From the NCBI GenBank assembly GCA_016786865.1, contig JAEUVE010000010.1, forward strand, positions 1 to 64,000: 64,000 nt of DNA, written 5' to 3'. This document shows positions 28,170 through 37,402 of the stretch, one piece after another. The stretch comes from Sediminibacterium sp. (GTDB lineage: Bacteria > Bacteroidota > Bacteroidia > Chitinophagales > Chitinophagaceae). The first letter of the stretch is position 1; every line of letters starts with the position of its first letter. A model generated the notes under the pieces. That model was not told where the DNA came from, searched no databases, and worked only from the letters and a program-made list of their open reading frames with translations. The position numbers and the translations under genes are program-made.

Positions 28170-29243
28170 ATGAGATTAGTGTTTCCCCTGCTCCTTATTG
28201 TTTTGTTCAGCAAAGAAAGTTTTGCCAACAACAACCATGCCGACAGCACATTCTATCCCGCCGGCAATCCGGCCATCCAATTGACTGGCAGAGTGGACTA
28301 TTCAAGGCCGGATCAGCCCAGGTTCTGGGCTCCGGGCGTGTACATCAACATTCGCTTCAGAGGTACTTATTGCATATTGGACATCACAGACGAGGTTCGA
28401 TGGGGAACCAACCACAATTATCTTGAAGTAAAGATAGACAACAATATTCCTTACAGAATTCGCCTGAACAACAGCAATAACAGAATTCTTCTTGCCAACA
28501 ACCTAAAAGAAGGTGTACACAACATCATCATCTGCAAAAATACCGAAGCCGATATAGGATACCTGCAGCTAAATGGAATCATCTGCAGTAAGCTATTAAA
28601 TCCTTCCAAAAAGCCTAAAAGGAAAATTGAGTTTATCGGCAATTCCATCACCTGCGGATCGGGCAACGACGAATCGGTCACTGCCTGCAACACCGGAGCC
28701 TGGTACGATCAGCACAATGCCTATATGGCGTATGGCCCGCTTACTTCCAGAACACTGAATGCACAATGGCAACTCTCTTCCGTATCGGGAATTGGTCTGA
28801 TGCACAGTTGTTGCAATAAAGAAAAGATAATGCCACAGGTTTTTGATAAAATCAATATGAGTGGAGATTCCATTCCATGGAACTTTCAGCATTATCAGCC
28901 AGATGTGGTAACAGTATGTCTTGGGCAAAACGACGGCATCCAGGATTCTGCCGTTTTTTGCAAAAACTATATTGGGTTTTTGGAAAGACTCAGATCATAC
29001 TATCCTAAAACCAGGTTGGTATTATTATCCAGCCCCATGGCAGACAAAAACCTCGACAGTGTGCTAAGAAAATACATCACCGCCGTACGGCTTGCGCTTG
29101 AGCGCCGGAATGAATGGAAAGTAAGCAGCTACTTTTTCAGCAAACGCTATCATAAAGGATGTGGATCTCATCCCAACCTCGCTGAACACAGGGAGATGGC
29201 CGGGGAGCTCAGCGCATTTATCAGGAAAGAAATGAACTGGTAA
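28170..29243 (+). CDS. CE2-type acetyl-glycan esterase
   Basis: 357 residues with a signal peptide (ends ESFAN). An N-terminal beta-sandwich (about 30-145; RFWAPGVYINIRFRGTYCILD) precedes an SGNH domain. The nucleophile is S159 in FIGNSITCGSG and the catalytic His is in GSHPNLAEH. This two-domain order is the mark of carbohydrate esterase family 2, which removes acetyl groups from mannan, xylan or cello-oligosaccharides. It starts 28 bases after the SGNH gene. The stop is 2 bases from the convergent thrC stop, with no terminator hairpin between. Confidence 0.85.
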   Translation: MRLVFPLLLIVLFSKESFANNNHADSTFYPAGNPAIQLTGRVDYSRPDQPRFWAPGVYINIRFRGTYCILDITDEVRWGTNHNYLEVKIDNNIPYRIRLNNSNNRILLANNLKEGVHNIIICKNTEADIGYLQLNGIICSKLLNPSKKPKRKIEFIGNSITCGSGNDESVTACNTGAWYDQHNAYMAYGPLTSRTLNAQWQLSSVSGIGLMHSCCNKEKIMPQVFDKINMSGDSIPWNFQHYQPDVVTVCLGQNDGIQDSAVFCKNYIGFLERLRSYYPKTRLVLLSSPMADKNLDSVLRKYITAVRLALERRNEWKVSSYFFSKRYHKGCGSHPNLAEHREMAGELSAFIRKEMNW

Positions 29244-29245
29244 TC

Positions 29246-30547
29246 TTAAGAGCGGCTCATCAAATACGATTTCAGGTGCTCGAAATCTGCCCGTAATTGA
29301 ATGCTGTGCTTTTGTTTGCCAAGCAGCAACTTAGCGGCAGCAGGCATTTCCAGCGGCTTTCCGATGGCTGATTCTACAGTATCCGGAAATTTAACCGGAT
29401 GGGCTGTTTCAAGTACCATTCCCTTCTGTCCGGGGTGTTCCAGGAGGTATGTTTCCAATGCATGGTAACCTACTGCACCATGGGGATCCAATATATAATG
29501 GAATGAATCGTATACTTTTTTAATGGTAGCGCGGGTTACTTCATCCGTAACCGTATAGCCACTGATCAGCCGGGTAATTGTTGCGTAATTTTTTTGAAAC
29601 AACTCCATCACCCGAATAAAATTGCTGGGACTTCCCACATCCATCGCATTGGAAATGGTGGCAACAGCTTCCTTTGGCTGATAATGGCCGGTACGCAGAT
29701 AATCCGGAACAGCATCGTTTACATTACATGCAGCAATAAAATGAGCCACCGGCAAGCCACTAACATAGGCAAGCAGGCCTGCGCAGATATTTCCAAAATT
29801 ACCACTGGGCACAGCAATAACGGGCGGATGCTCCTTATCCTCCCATTGCTGATATGCAAAGAAATAATACAACTGCTGCGGAAGCCATCTGGCCACATTG
29901 ATGGAATTGGCAGAGGTAAGTTTGAGCTGCAGATTCAAATCCGGATCCATAAATGCAGATTTTACCATGGCCTGGCAATCGTCGAAAGTTCCATCTACTT
30001 CCAGGGCGGTAATATTCTGCCCACAGGTGGTTAATTGCAGTTCCTGTACAGGGCTCACTTTGCCGGATGGATAAAGGATCACCACATCCACGCCTTCTAC
30101 GCCTAAAAAACCGTTGGCAACAGCGCCTCCGGTATCTCCGGATGTTGCTACCAGCACGGTTACTTTAGCGGACTGACCTCGGGAAAAATAACCCAGGCAC
30201 CTGCTCATGAACCTGGCACCCACATCCTTGAATGCGAGTGTAGGACCATGAAATAATTCCAGAGAAGCAATCGCATCATTCACCGGCACCAGTGGAAAAT
30301 CGAAGTTCACCGTTTCGGAAACAATCTGGTACAAAGCTTCTTCTGCTATCGTGTTACCTACATATGGCAACATGATCCTGAAACCGAGCTCTTCTTTGGT
30401 ATATTGTCCGATATGGGCAATCAGCGAAGGATCGGCTTTGGGAATATATTCCGGAAAGTACAGTCCTTTATCGGGTGCCTGTCCGAGTAGGGTTGCTTCC
30501 CTGAAACTTACATTGGGAGCCTGCTGATTTAAACTATAGTACTGCAT
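29246..30547 (-). CDS. thrC: Threonine synthase
   Basis: 433 residues. A PLP enzyme that turns O-phosphohomoserine into threonine, the last step of the threonine branch. The PLP-Lys motif is FHGPTLAFKDVGARFM; the phosphate-binding ATSGDTGGAVANGF and IAVPSGNFGNICAGLLA are present. Length and N-terminus (YYSLNQQAPNVSFREATLLG) fit the bacterial ThrC type. It is the last gene of the ilv-thr operon, 36 bases after thrB. Confidence 0.96.
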   Translation of the reverse strand: MQYYSLNQQAPNVSFREATLLGQAPDKGLYFPEYIPKADPSLIAHIGQYTKEELGFRIMLPYVGNTIAEEALYQIVSETVNFDFPLVPVNDAIASLELFHGPTLAFKDVGARFMSRCLGYFSRGQSAKVTVLVATSGDTGGAVANGFLGVEGVDVVILYPSGKVSPVQELQLTTCGQNITALEVDGTFDDCQAMVKSAFMDPDLNLQLKLTSANSINVARWLPQQLYYFFAYQQWEDKEHPPVIAVPSGNFGNICAGLLAYVSGLPVAHFIAACNVNDAVPDYLRTGHYQPKEAVATISNAMDVGSPSNFIRVMELFQKNYATITRLISGYTVTDEVTRATIKKVYDSFHYILDPHGAVGYHALETYLLEHPGQKGMVLETAHPVKFPDTVESAIGKPLEMPAAAKLLLGKQKHSIQLRADFEHLKSYLMSRS

Positions 30548-30583
30548 AATACCTGTTCAGTAACCAAATATGGCTGCTGTTGT

Positions 30584-31537
30584 TTATTGTTCTATAATGG
30601 TAATCCCGTTTGAATTAATGGTAGTGACATACGTATGATGCTCCAGTTGAATGGAATCATATACCGAATGCATTTCCTGCTCTACCTTTCTGGCTGTAGC
30701 TTCATCCCTGCTCAGCATAAAAATAGAAGGCCCGGAACCGGAAATACCTCCGCCCAATGCACCCGCATCTCTGCTTCGTTTTTTTACCTGATCAAAGCCA
30801 GGTATCAGAATACTCCTGACTGGTTCTATCAAAACATCCTCAAGTGATCTTCCGATCAATTCATAATCCTGTTGCTGCAGCCCGGCTACCAGTCCGGCAA
30901 TATTGCCCCACTGTTTAATGGCATCCTTGAGCAGAATCTGCTGTTTGAGAATGCTTCTTGCATCTGCAGTACGTACTTCTATTTGTGGATGTACGATGGT
31001 TACAAACAAAGGAGGTGCATTCAGCTGAATAATATCCAATGGAAAAATAGAACGAATCAGTGTCACTCCTCCATAAATGCAAGGGGCAATATTATCTGCA
31101 TGTTTTACCCCCGAGGCAACTTTCTCGCCATTCATGGCAAAGCGAACCAGGTCTGTTTTACTGAACCGGTGACCCAGCAATATATTGGCAGCCATCACTG
31201 CTCCTGCGGCACTGGCGGCGCTGGACCCCACTCCGCTACCGGGTTTGATCTGCTTATTGATGGAAATTTCCAGTCCGTGTACATCCGGAGCTTCTTCCAG
31301 TAATGCGAGTAAGGCAGCCCCTGCTACATTTTTTTCAGGCTCAAGCGGCAGATTGTAAGCGTCTTCGTTCACAATAGTAATACCAGACCGATCGGAAAAA
31401 CGGATCTTCATGATATCATAAGGATCGTTCACCGCAAAACCCAGTACATCAAAACCGCAAACCATATTGGCTACGGTTGCCGGTGCATGTATGGTGATGG
31501 ATCTTTGCTGACTCATGGATAAATAATTGTTGTTCAT
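30584..31537 (-). CDS. thrB: Homoserine kinase
   Basis: 317 residues of the GHMP kinase family. It phosphorylates homoserine for ThrC. The ATP-binding motif is PGSGVGSSAASAAGAV, and the C-terminal GISGSGPSIFML is present. Two starts are possible: ATG 31537, 5 bases after the thrA stop, or ATG 31516 (MSQQRSITIHAPATVANM), which fits the family N-terminus slightly better. It lies between thrA and thrC in the operon. Confidence 0.95.
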   Translation of the reverse strand: MNNNYLSMSQQRSITIHAPATVANMVCGFDVLGFAVNDPYDIMKIRFSDRSGITIVNEDAYNLPLEPEKNVAGAALLALLEEAPDVHGLEISINKQIKPGSGVGSSAASAAGAVMAANILLGHRFSKTDLVRFAMNGEKVASGVKHADNIAPCIYGGVTLIRSIFPLDIIQLNAPPLFVTIVHPQIEVRTADARSILKQQILLKDAIKQWGNIAGLVAGLQQQDYELIGRSLEDVLIEPVRSILIPGFDQVKKRSRDAGALGGGISGSGPSIFMLSRDEATARKVEQEMHSVYDSIQLEHHTYVTTINSNGITIIEQ

Positions 31538-31542
31538 GATTA

Positions 31543-33987
31543 CTAAACGCCTGCCACACGGATGATATCGGCAAACACACCAGAAGCAGTTACATCCGCA
31601 CCTGCACCGGCTCCTTTGATCACCAGTGGCTGCTCCGGATAACGGTCGGTATAAAACAATACCAGGTTGTCTTTTCCGTAAAGATGATAAAAATCCGACT
31701 CAGCAGGAATATGTTGCAGCCCTACTTTTGCTTTTCCCTGATCATAAACAGCTACAAACTTCAGTTTACAACCTACTGCATTCGCAGCATCGTAGAGCGA
31801 TTTAAAATGCGGCTCCTGTTTTTCCATTTCAGCATAAAAATCCAACACGGAGCCCTCAAAACAGGAGGCAGGCAGAAAATATTCGTTGGCAATATCTTCC
31901 ATTTCTATTTTTTCTCCTGCCTCACGCGCAAGGATCATGATCTTGCGCATCACATCGGTACCCCCCAGATCCAAACGCGGATCAGGTTCTGTATATCCCT
32001 CTTCCTGGGCTCTTTTTACAATTTGCGCAAAAGAAACAGTGCCATCGTAGTAATTGAACACATAGTTGAGCGTACCGGATAATACTGCCTGTATCTTATT
32101 TACTTTATCGCCACTTCTGAGCAGATCATTCAATGTTCCGATTACAGGTAATCCAGCACCCACATTGGTTTCGAACAGGAAGGAAGCATTGTATTCCCGG
32201 GCCAGTGATTTCAGGTGCTTATAATTGTTATAGGAGGATGAGCAGGCAATTTTATTGCAGGCCACCACCGAAATACTTTTCTGCAAAAGTTCACTGTAAA
32301 CACCTGCTACTTCTGCATTGGCCGTAACATCCACAAAAACGCTGTTCCGTAAATTGCGTTCTGCAATAGCCTGCACAAAAGCATGAATATTGGCATCAGC
32401 AGCATTCATGAGCTCCTCTTTCCAGTTGGCCAGCTGAATACCAGAATCATTCAACAGCATTTTTTTACTATTGGCAATGCCGACTACCTGAATCTGCAAA
32501 CGCAGATGTTCCTTCAGGTAGTTTACCTGCTGTTGAATCTGACCAATCAGTTTTCCACCTACATTTCCGGCCCCTGCAATAAATACATTGAGTTGCTTAT
32601 AAGTAGTTTCAAAAAAAACTTCGTGCAACACATTAATCGCCTTCTTCACATCTTTGGCAGACAGTACAGCCGAAATATTTTTTTCTGAAGAGCCCTGTGC
32701 AATGGCTCTTACATTAATACCATTCTTACCAAGAACACCAAACATTTTGCCGCTGATACCGGGATGACTCTTCATCTGCTCGCCTACCAGTGCAATAATG
32801 CTGAGCTCATTTTCCACTTTTACCGGATCTACTTTACCGGTTTCTATTTCATAAGCAAAAGCCTGATCAATTGATTTTTGTGCTGCAGCAGCGTCTGACT
32901 CACTGATTCCTACGCAGATGGAATGCTCAGAAGAGCTCTGGGTAATCAGGATTACATTGATATTTCTGGCAGCCAGCGTTTCGAACAAACGCTTCGAAAA
33001 TCCAGGAATACCAATCATACCACTTCCCTCCAGGCTAAGCAAACTGATGGAATTAATACTGGAGATTCCGCGAATGATTTCGTTATCAGAAATTACTTTC
33101 TGCTCTATTATGGTACCCGGTGCATCCGGATCAAAAGTGTTTTTAATCCATACCGGAATATTTTTCCTCATCACCGGCTGAATAGTAGGGGGATATATGA
33201 TTTTAGCCCCAAAATGAGAGAGCTCCATGGCCTCCTGATAAGAAATACGCTCAATATGCTTGGGGTGTTGCACCAGTCTTGGATCGGCGGTCATCATGCC
33301 ACTTACATCGGTCCAGATTTCCAGGGTTGCCGTACCCAATGCGGCAGCATAAATTGCACCAGTATAATCGGAACCACCACGACCCAGTGTAGTGGTATGT
33401 TTCAGTTCGTTAGATGCAATAAAACCGGGAGCCACATAAAGCTGACAAACATGCTCCTTAAAATATGCACGGATCAAAGCTTCTGTTTTGGCAAAATTCA
33501 CCGCTGCATTTCCGTATTGATCATTGGTGATGATCAGCTGCCGGGAATCTACCCACTGTTGCTTCACCTGCATGGATTGTAATCTGGCAGAAATAATATA
33601 AGAAGATAGTAATTCGCCATAACTCACCAGCCGATCCTTAATTCGTGGTGAAAGTTCCCCCAACAGGAAAATGCCATCACATAAGCTTTCCAGTTCATTC
33701 AACTGCTGTTTTACCCAGCTCAATGTTGCACTCTGTTCCTGAATAGGCAATAAACTGCGTACTGCGTCGAGGTGCTTGGTCTCCAGTATTTTAATTTGCT
33801 GCTTGTATTCCTCGTTTCCATTGGCGGCCAGTGTTCCTGTCTGAATCAGCTGGTCCGTTACACCACCCAGCGCAGATACAACTAAAACTACCGGGCTCTT
33901 TTCTATTGCCCGCAACACAATCGCTACAACCTTACTAATGTTCTCCGCATTTGCTACAGAACTACCGCCAAATTTTAAAACCTGCAT
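31543..33987 (-). CDS. thrA: Bifunctional aspartokinase / homoserine dehydrogenase
   Basis: 814 residues. Aspartokinase (about 1-290; VLKFGGSSVANAENI, TTLGRGGSDYTGAIYA) and two ACT domains (about 310-460; SLLSLEGSGMIGIPG, IALVGEQMKSHPGISG) are fused to homoserine dehydrogenase (about 465-814; NAD-binding VFIAGAGNVGGKLIG, TNVGAGLPVI, GTLNYVF). It catalyses the first and third steps from aspartate to threonine. Family members are inhibited by threonine through the ACT domains. It follows ilvA by 15 bases. Confidence 0.96.
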   Translation of the reverse strand: MQVLKFGGSSVANAENISKVVAIVLRAIEKSPVVLVVSALGGVTDQLIQTGTLAANGNEEYKQQIKILETKHLDAVRSLLPIQEQSATLSWVKQQLNELESLCDGIFLLGELSPRIKDRLVSYGELLSSYIISARLQSMQVKQQWVDSRQLIITNDQYGNAAVNFAKTEALIRAYFKEHVCQLYVAPGFIASNELKHTTTLGRGGSDYTGAIYAAALGTATLEIWTDVSGMMTADPRLVQHPKHIERISYQEAMELSHFGAKIIYPPTIQPVMRKNIPVWIKNTFDPDAPGTIIEQKVISDNEIIRGISSINSISLLSLEGSGMIGIPGFSKRLFETLAARNINVILITQSSSEHSICVGISESDAAAAQKSIDQAFAYEIETGKVDPVKVENELSIIALVGEQMKSHPGISGKMFGVLGKNGINVRAIAQGSSEKNISAVLSAKDVKKAINVLHEVFFETTYKQLNVFIAGAGNVGGKLIGQIQQQVNYLKEHLRLQIQVVGIANSKKMLLNDSGIQLANWKEELMNAADANIHAFVQAIAERNLRNSVFVDVTANAEVAGVYSELLQKSISVVACNKIACSSSYNNYKHLKSLAREYNASFLFETNVGAGLPVIGTLNDLLRSGDKVNKIQAVLSGTLNYVFNYYDGTVSFAQIVKRAQEEGYTEPDPRLDLGGTDVMRKIMILAREAGEKIEMEDIANEYFLPASCFEGSVLDFYAEMEKQEPHFKSLYDAANAVGCKLKFVAVYDQGKAKVGLQHIPAESDFYHLYGKDNLVLFYTDRYPEQPLVIKGAGAGADVTASGVFADIIRVAGV

Positions 33988-34002
33988 ATCTCTTTCTTAA
34001 GT

Positions 34003-35271
34003 TTAAACAAGATACCCGAATACATTGTCATTTTTATCGAGTGGTGTATAATTAATATGAAACTTTTCCATGTTAGCAATCAGGGCAGCATAATCGTTGT
34101 GATGCTGCAATTCAATTCCTACCAGAGCCGGCCCCGTTTCTTTATTGTGTTTCTGCATGTATTCGAACCGGGTAATATCGTCTGTTGGTCCTAAAACATG
34201 GTTTACAAACTCTTTCAGGGCTCCCGGGCGCTGGGCAAACCGAATCAGGAAATAATGCTTCAACCCCTCGTACTGCAGGGAACGTTCTTTAATTTCCTGC
34301 ATCCGGTCTATATCGTTGTTGCTTCCGCTCACAATACAAACAATGGTCTTGTCTTTAATCTGATCGGCATAATCGTCCAGTACCGCTATAGAAAGCGCTC
34401 CGGCCGGTTCCACTACAATGGCATCCTCATTATAGAGCTGAAGAATGGTGGTACATACTTTTCCTTCATTTACCAGATGTACTTCGTGCAACACCTCCCT
34501 GCAAATGTTGAAAGGAAGATCTCCTACCCGTTTTACTGCAGCGCCGTCTACAAAACTCTCAATATTCTCGAGCTTTACCGGATGGCCGGCTTTCAGCGCT
34601 TCCGTCATGGAAGGAGCTCCTTCAGGCTCCACACCAATCACCTTTGTATCTGGAGCATAAGCCCTGAAATAAGCACCAACTCCGGCAGCCAGTCCACCGC
34701 CACCCAACGGAGCAAACACATAATCGATATCCGACAGGTCTTCCAGTATTTCTGATCCCACAGTTGCCTGTCCTTCTATTATTCTTGCATGGTCGAAGGG
34801 TGGTATAAAAGTCATCCCATTGGCCTCGGTATATTCCCGTGCTGCAACCGCACAATCATCAAATGTGTCTCCAACCAGCTTAATTTCCACATTGCTGTCG
34901 CCAAACATCCTGGTCTGACTCACTTTCTGGTTGGGCGTAATAATCGGCATAAAAACCACGCCCCTGATATTGAGTTTGCGGCAACTGTAGGCAAATCCCT
35001 GTGCATGATTGCCGGCGCTCGCACATACAACACCTTTTGCAAGTTGTTCCGATGGGAGGCTGCTGATCATATTATAAGCGCCTCTCAATTTATAAGACCG
35101 GACCACCTGTAAGTCTTCCCGTTTCAGAAATACCCTGCACTGGTATTTCCTGGAGAGATTCACGTTATAGGTAAGTGGCGTATGATTCACCACATGGCGC
35201 AGTCTTTCTTCAGCCTCATTTACTTTCAGGCCATACCCCACCATTTCTTTTGCTGCTGCACTTTCCATCAT
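34003..35271 (-). CDS. ilvA: Threonine ammonia-lyase (threonine deaminase)
   Basis: 422 residues. Converts threonine to 2-oxobutanoate, the entry to isoleucine. The PLP-Lys is in VRSYKLRGAYNM; SAGNHAQGFA and PLGGGGLAAGVG bind cofactor and phosphate. A C-terminal regulatory domain of about 90 residues (HYFLIRFAQRPGALKEFVNH) is a single ACT-like module, shorter than the double one in E. coli IlvA. It starts 7 bases after ilvC and is followed by thrA, so the enzyme that consumes threonine is encoded next to those that make it. Confidence 0.95.
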   Translation of the reverse strand: MMESAAAKEMVGYGLKVNEAEERLRHVVNHTPLTYNVNLSRKYQCRVFLKREDLQVVRSYKLRGAYNMISSLPSEQLAKGVVCASAGNHAQGFAYSCRKLNIRGVVFMPIITPNQKVSQTRMFGDSNVEIKLVGDTFDDCAVAAREYTEANGMTFIPPFDHARIIEGQATVGSEILEDLSDIDYVFAPLGGGGLAAGVGAYFRAYAPDTKVIGVEPEGAPSMTEALKAGHPVKLENIESFVDGAAVKRVGDLPFNICREVLHEVHLVNEGKVCTTILQLYNEDAIVVEPAGALSIAVLDDYADQIKDKTIVCIVSGSNNDIDRMQEIKERSLQYEGLKHYFLIRFAQRPGALKEFVNHVLGPTDDITRFEYMQKHNKETGPALVGIELQHHNDYAALIANMEKFHINYTPLDKNDNVFGYLV

Positions 35272-35278
35272 AAATAAA

Positions 35279-36763
35279 TCAGGCGTTTGAATGAATGGTT
35301 TTCATATCCGTCATTGCCTGACGGAGCTCTTCACCGATCAGCTCTACCGGATGATAACGGATCACCGCATTCACAGCAATCAGGGTTTTATTATCCACGC
35401 CACCATCTTTATCTTTATTGTAATTGGTACCAATTACATCTGTATCAATTTTTTTCATAAAGTCTGCCAGCAGAGGCTTACAGGCATGATCGAACAGGTA
35501 ACAGCCATATTCTGCCGTATCGGAAATCACCCGGTTCATTTCGTACAGCTTCTTACGGGCAATGGTATTGGCGATCAATGGAGTTTCATGTAAAGATTCA
35601 TAGTAAGCCGACTCTTCTTTGATTCCGGCTTCTACCATTGTTTCAAAGGCCAGTTCAACACCAGATCTTACAAAAGCCACCATCAGCAAACCGTTATCGA
35701 AGAATTCCTGTTCCGAAATCTTCATGGTGCCGGGAGCCGTTTTTTCAAACGCCGTTTGTCCGGTAGCTTCTCTCCACTTCAGCAGGTTCCTGTCGTCGTT
35801 GGTCCAGTCTTCCATCATGGTGGCAGAGAAAACACCGCTCATGATATCGTCCTGGTGCTTCTGAAACAATGGACGCATAATGTTTTTCAACTCTTCGGAT
35901 AATTCAAAAGCTTTCAGTTTGGCGGGGTTAGACAACCGATCCATCATTGCAGTAATTCCACCCTGCTTCAGCGCTTCGGTAATGGTTTCCCATCCGTACT
36001 GAATCAGTTTAGCTGCGTAAGAAGGATCGATTGCTTTCTCCACCATTTTATCAAAACAAAGAATAGACCCAGTTTGCAACAAACCACACAGAATGGTCTG
36101 TTCACCCATTAAATCGGATTTCACTTCTGCTACAAAAGAAGATTTCAATACACCGGCCCTGTGACCTCCGGTGCCAACACAATAGGCTTTTGCATAATCC
36201 CAGCCCTTGCCCTCCGGATCATTTTCGGGGTGTACGGCAATCAGGGTAGGAACGCCGAATCCTCTTTTAAACTCTTCTCGCACTTCCGTACCAGGACATT
36301 TTGGCGCTACCATAATCACGGTTATATCTTTTCTGATCTGCATACCCTCTTCCACAATATTGAACCCGTGAGAGTAAGACAGGGTAGCTCCTTTTTTCAT
36401 CAATGGCATTACTGCATTCACCACAGCTGTATGCTGCTTGTCGGGAGTAAGATTGATCACCACATCTGCTTTTGGAATCAGTTCCTCATAGGTGCCTACT
36501 GTAAATTGATTGTCTGTTGCATTTTTCCAGGATGCTCTTTTCTGCTCAATAGCTTCCTTCCGCAGTGCATAAGATACATCCAAACCAGAGTCACGCAGAT
36601 TCAGTCCCTGGTTCAGTCCCTGGGCGCCACATCCTACAATAACGAGCTTCTTTCCTTTCAAAGCATTTACACCATCCGCAAATGCAGTTTTGTCCATGAA
36701 TTCACATACACCTAACTGATTGAGTTGTTCGCGCAGTGGTAATGAGTTGAAATAGTTTGCCAT
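35279..36763 (-). CDS. ilvC: Ketol-acid reductoisomerase, long class II form
   Basis: 494 residues, the E. coli-like long form rather than the 330-residue class I type. NADPH-binding [17 protein letters not shown] is at about 44-60, and [19 protein letters not shown] is present. The duplicated knotted C-terminal domains carry the Mg-binding acidic residues ([14 protein letters not shown]). It converts acetolactate or acetohydroxybutyrate to the dihydroxy acids used by IlvD. The gene follows ilvN by 46 bases. Confidence 0.96.
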   Translation of the reverse strand: MANYFNSLPLREQLNQLGVCEFMDKTAFADGVNALKGKKLVIVGCGAQGLNQGLNLRDSGLDVSYALRKEAIEQKRASWKNATDNQFTVGTYEELIPKADVVINLTPDKQHTAVVNAVMPLMKKGATLSYSHGFNIVEEGMQIRKDITVIMVAPKCPGTEVREEFKRGFGVPTLIAVHPENDPEGKGWDYAKAYCVGTGGHRAGVLKSSFVAEVKSDLMGEQTILCGLLQTGSILCFDKMVEKAIDPSYAAKLIQYGWETITEALKQGGITAMMDRLSNPAKLKAFELSEELKNIMRPLFQKHQDDIMSGVFSATMMEDWTNDDRNLLKWREATGQTAFEKTAPGTMKISEQEFFDNGLLMVAFVRSGVELAFETMVEAGIKEESAYYESLHETPLIANTIARKKLYEMNRVISDTAEYGCYLFDHACKPLLADFMKKIDTDVIGTNYNKDKDGGVDNKTLIAVNAVIRYHPVELIGEELRQAMTDMKTIHSNA

Positions 36764-36809
36764 TTTGTATTTTTTAAGTTGTTGAATGATTGTTTAATTG
36801 TATAAATAA

Positions 36810-37397
36810 TTACATGGTAAAAATATCCCTGGGCTGATCGAGGTACTCGTTTTCCACCAGCTCCTCTGAAGGCGCAATGGCTTCAAATTCTTTTATTTTA
36901 TCGTGAAAACCACTGCTGGCCTTGATGATGGCAACCCTGGCACTTCGAACAAATTCAATCAAGCCATATGGTTCCAGCACCTGTATCAGCTTATCCGTTT
37001 CCTCACGCTGCCCGGTTGTTTCAAAAATGGTATAGTCTTTTCTGATCACAACAGCCCTGGCCCCACATTCCCTTAACAGACGCTCTACTTTCATTTTTTC
37101 TGCTACAGCATCGGTGGGTACCTTGTACAAAGCCATTTCCTGCCAGATGATCTGATCATTGGTATTGTAATAGGCTTTCAGCACTTCAACCTGGCGTTCA
37201 ATCTGTCTGCAGATTTTGCTTACTACTTCCTCCGTTTCATAAATAACAATGGTAAACCGATGAATGCCCGAAACCTCCGATGGGGAAACATTCAGACTTT
37301 CTACATTGATTTTCCTTCGGGAAAATATAATCGCAATCCTGTTGAGCAATCCAACCTGATTTTCGGTGTAAACCGTTATGGTATATTCTGTTCTCAT
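36810..37397 (-). CDS. ilvN: Acetolactate synthase small (regulatory) subunit
   Basis: 195 residues. An N-terminal ACT domain (about 5-75; TVYTENQVGLLNRIAIIFSR) binds valine for feedback control, followed by the typical C-terminal domain (about 85-165; LALYKVP-like stretch and EVTGQ-like region, here ETTGQREETDKLIQ). It lies 5 bases after ilvB and activates that subunit. The name ilvH is also used for this subunit type. Confidence 0.94.
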   Translation of the reverse strand: MRTEYTITVYTENQVGLLNRIAIIFSRRKINVESLNVSPSEVSGIHRFTIVIYETEEVVSKICRQIERQVEVLKAYYNTNDQIIWQEMALYKVPTDAVAEKMKVERLLRECGARAVVIRKDYTIFETTGQREETDKLIQVLEPYGLIEFVRSARVAIIKASSGFHDKIKEFEAIAPSEELVENEYLDQPRDIFTM

Positions 37398-37402
37398 GCG
37401 TT

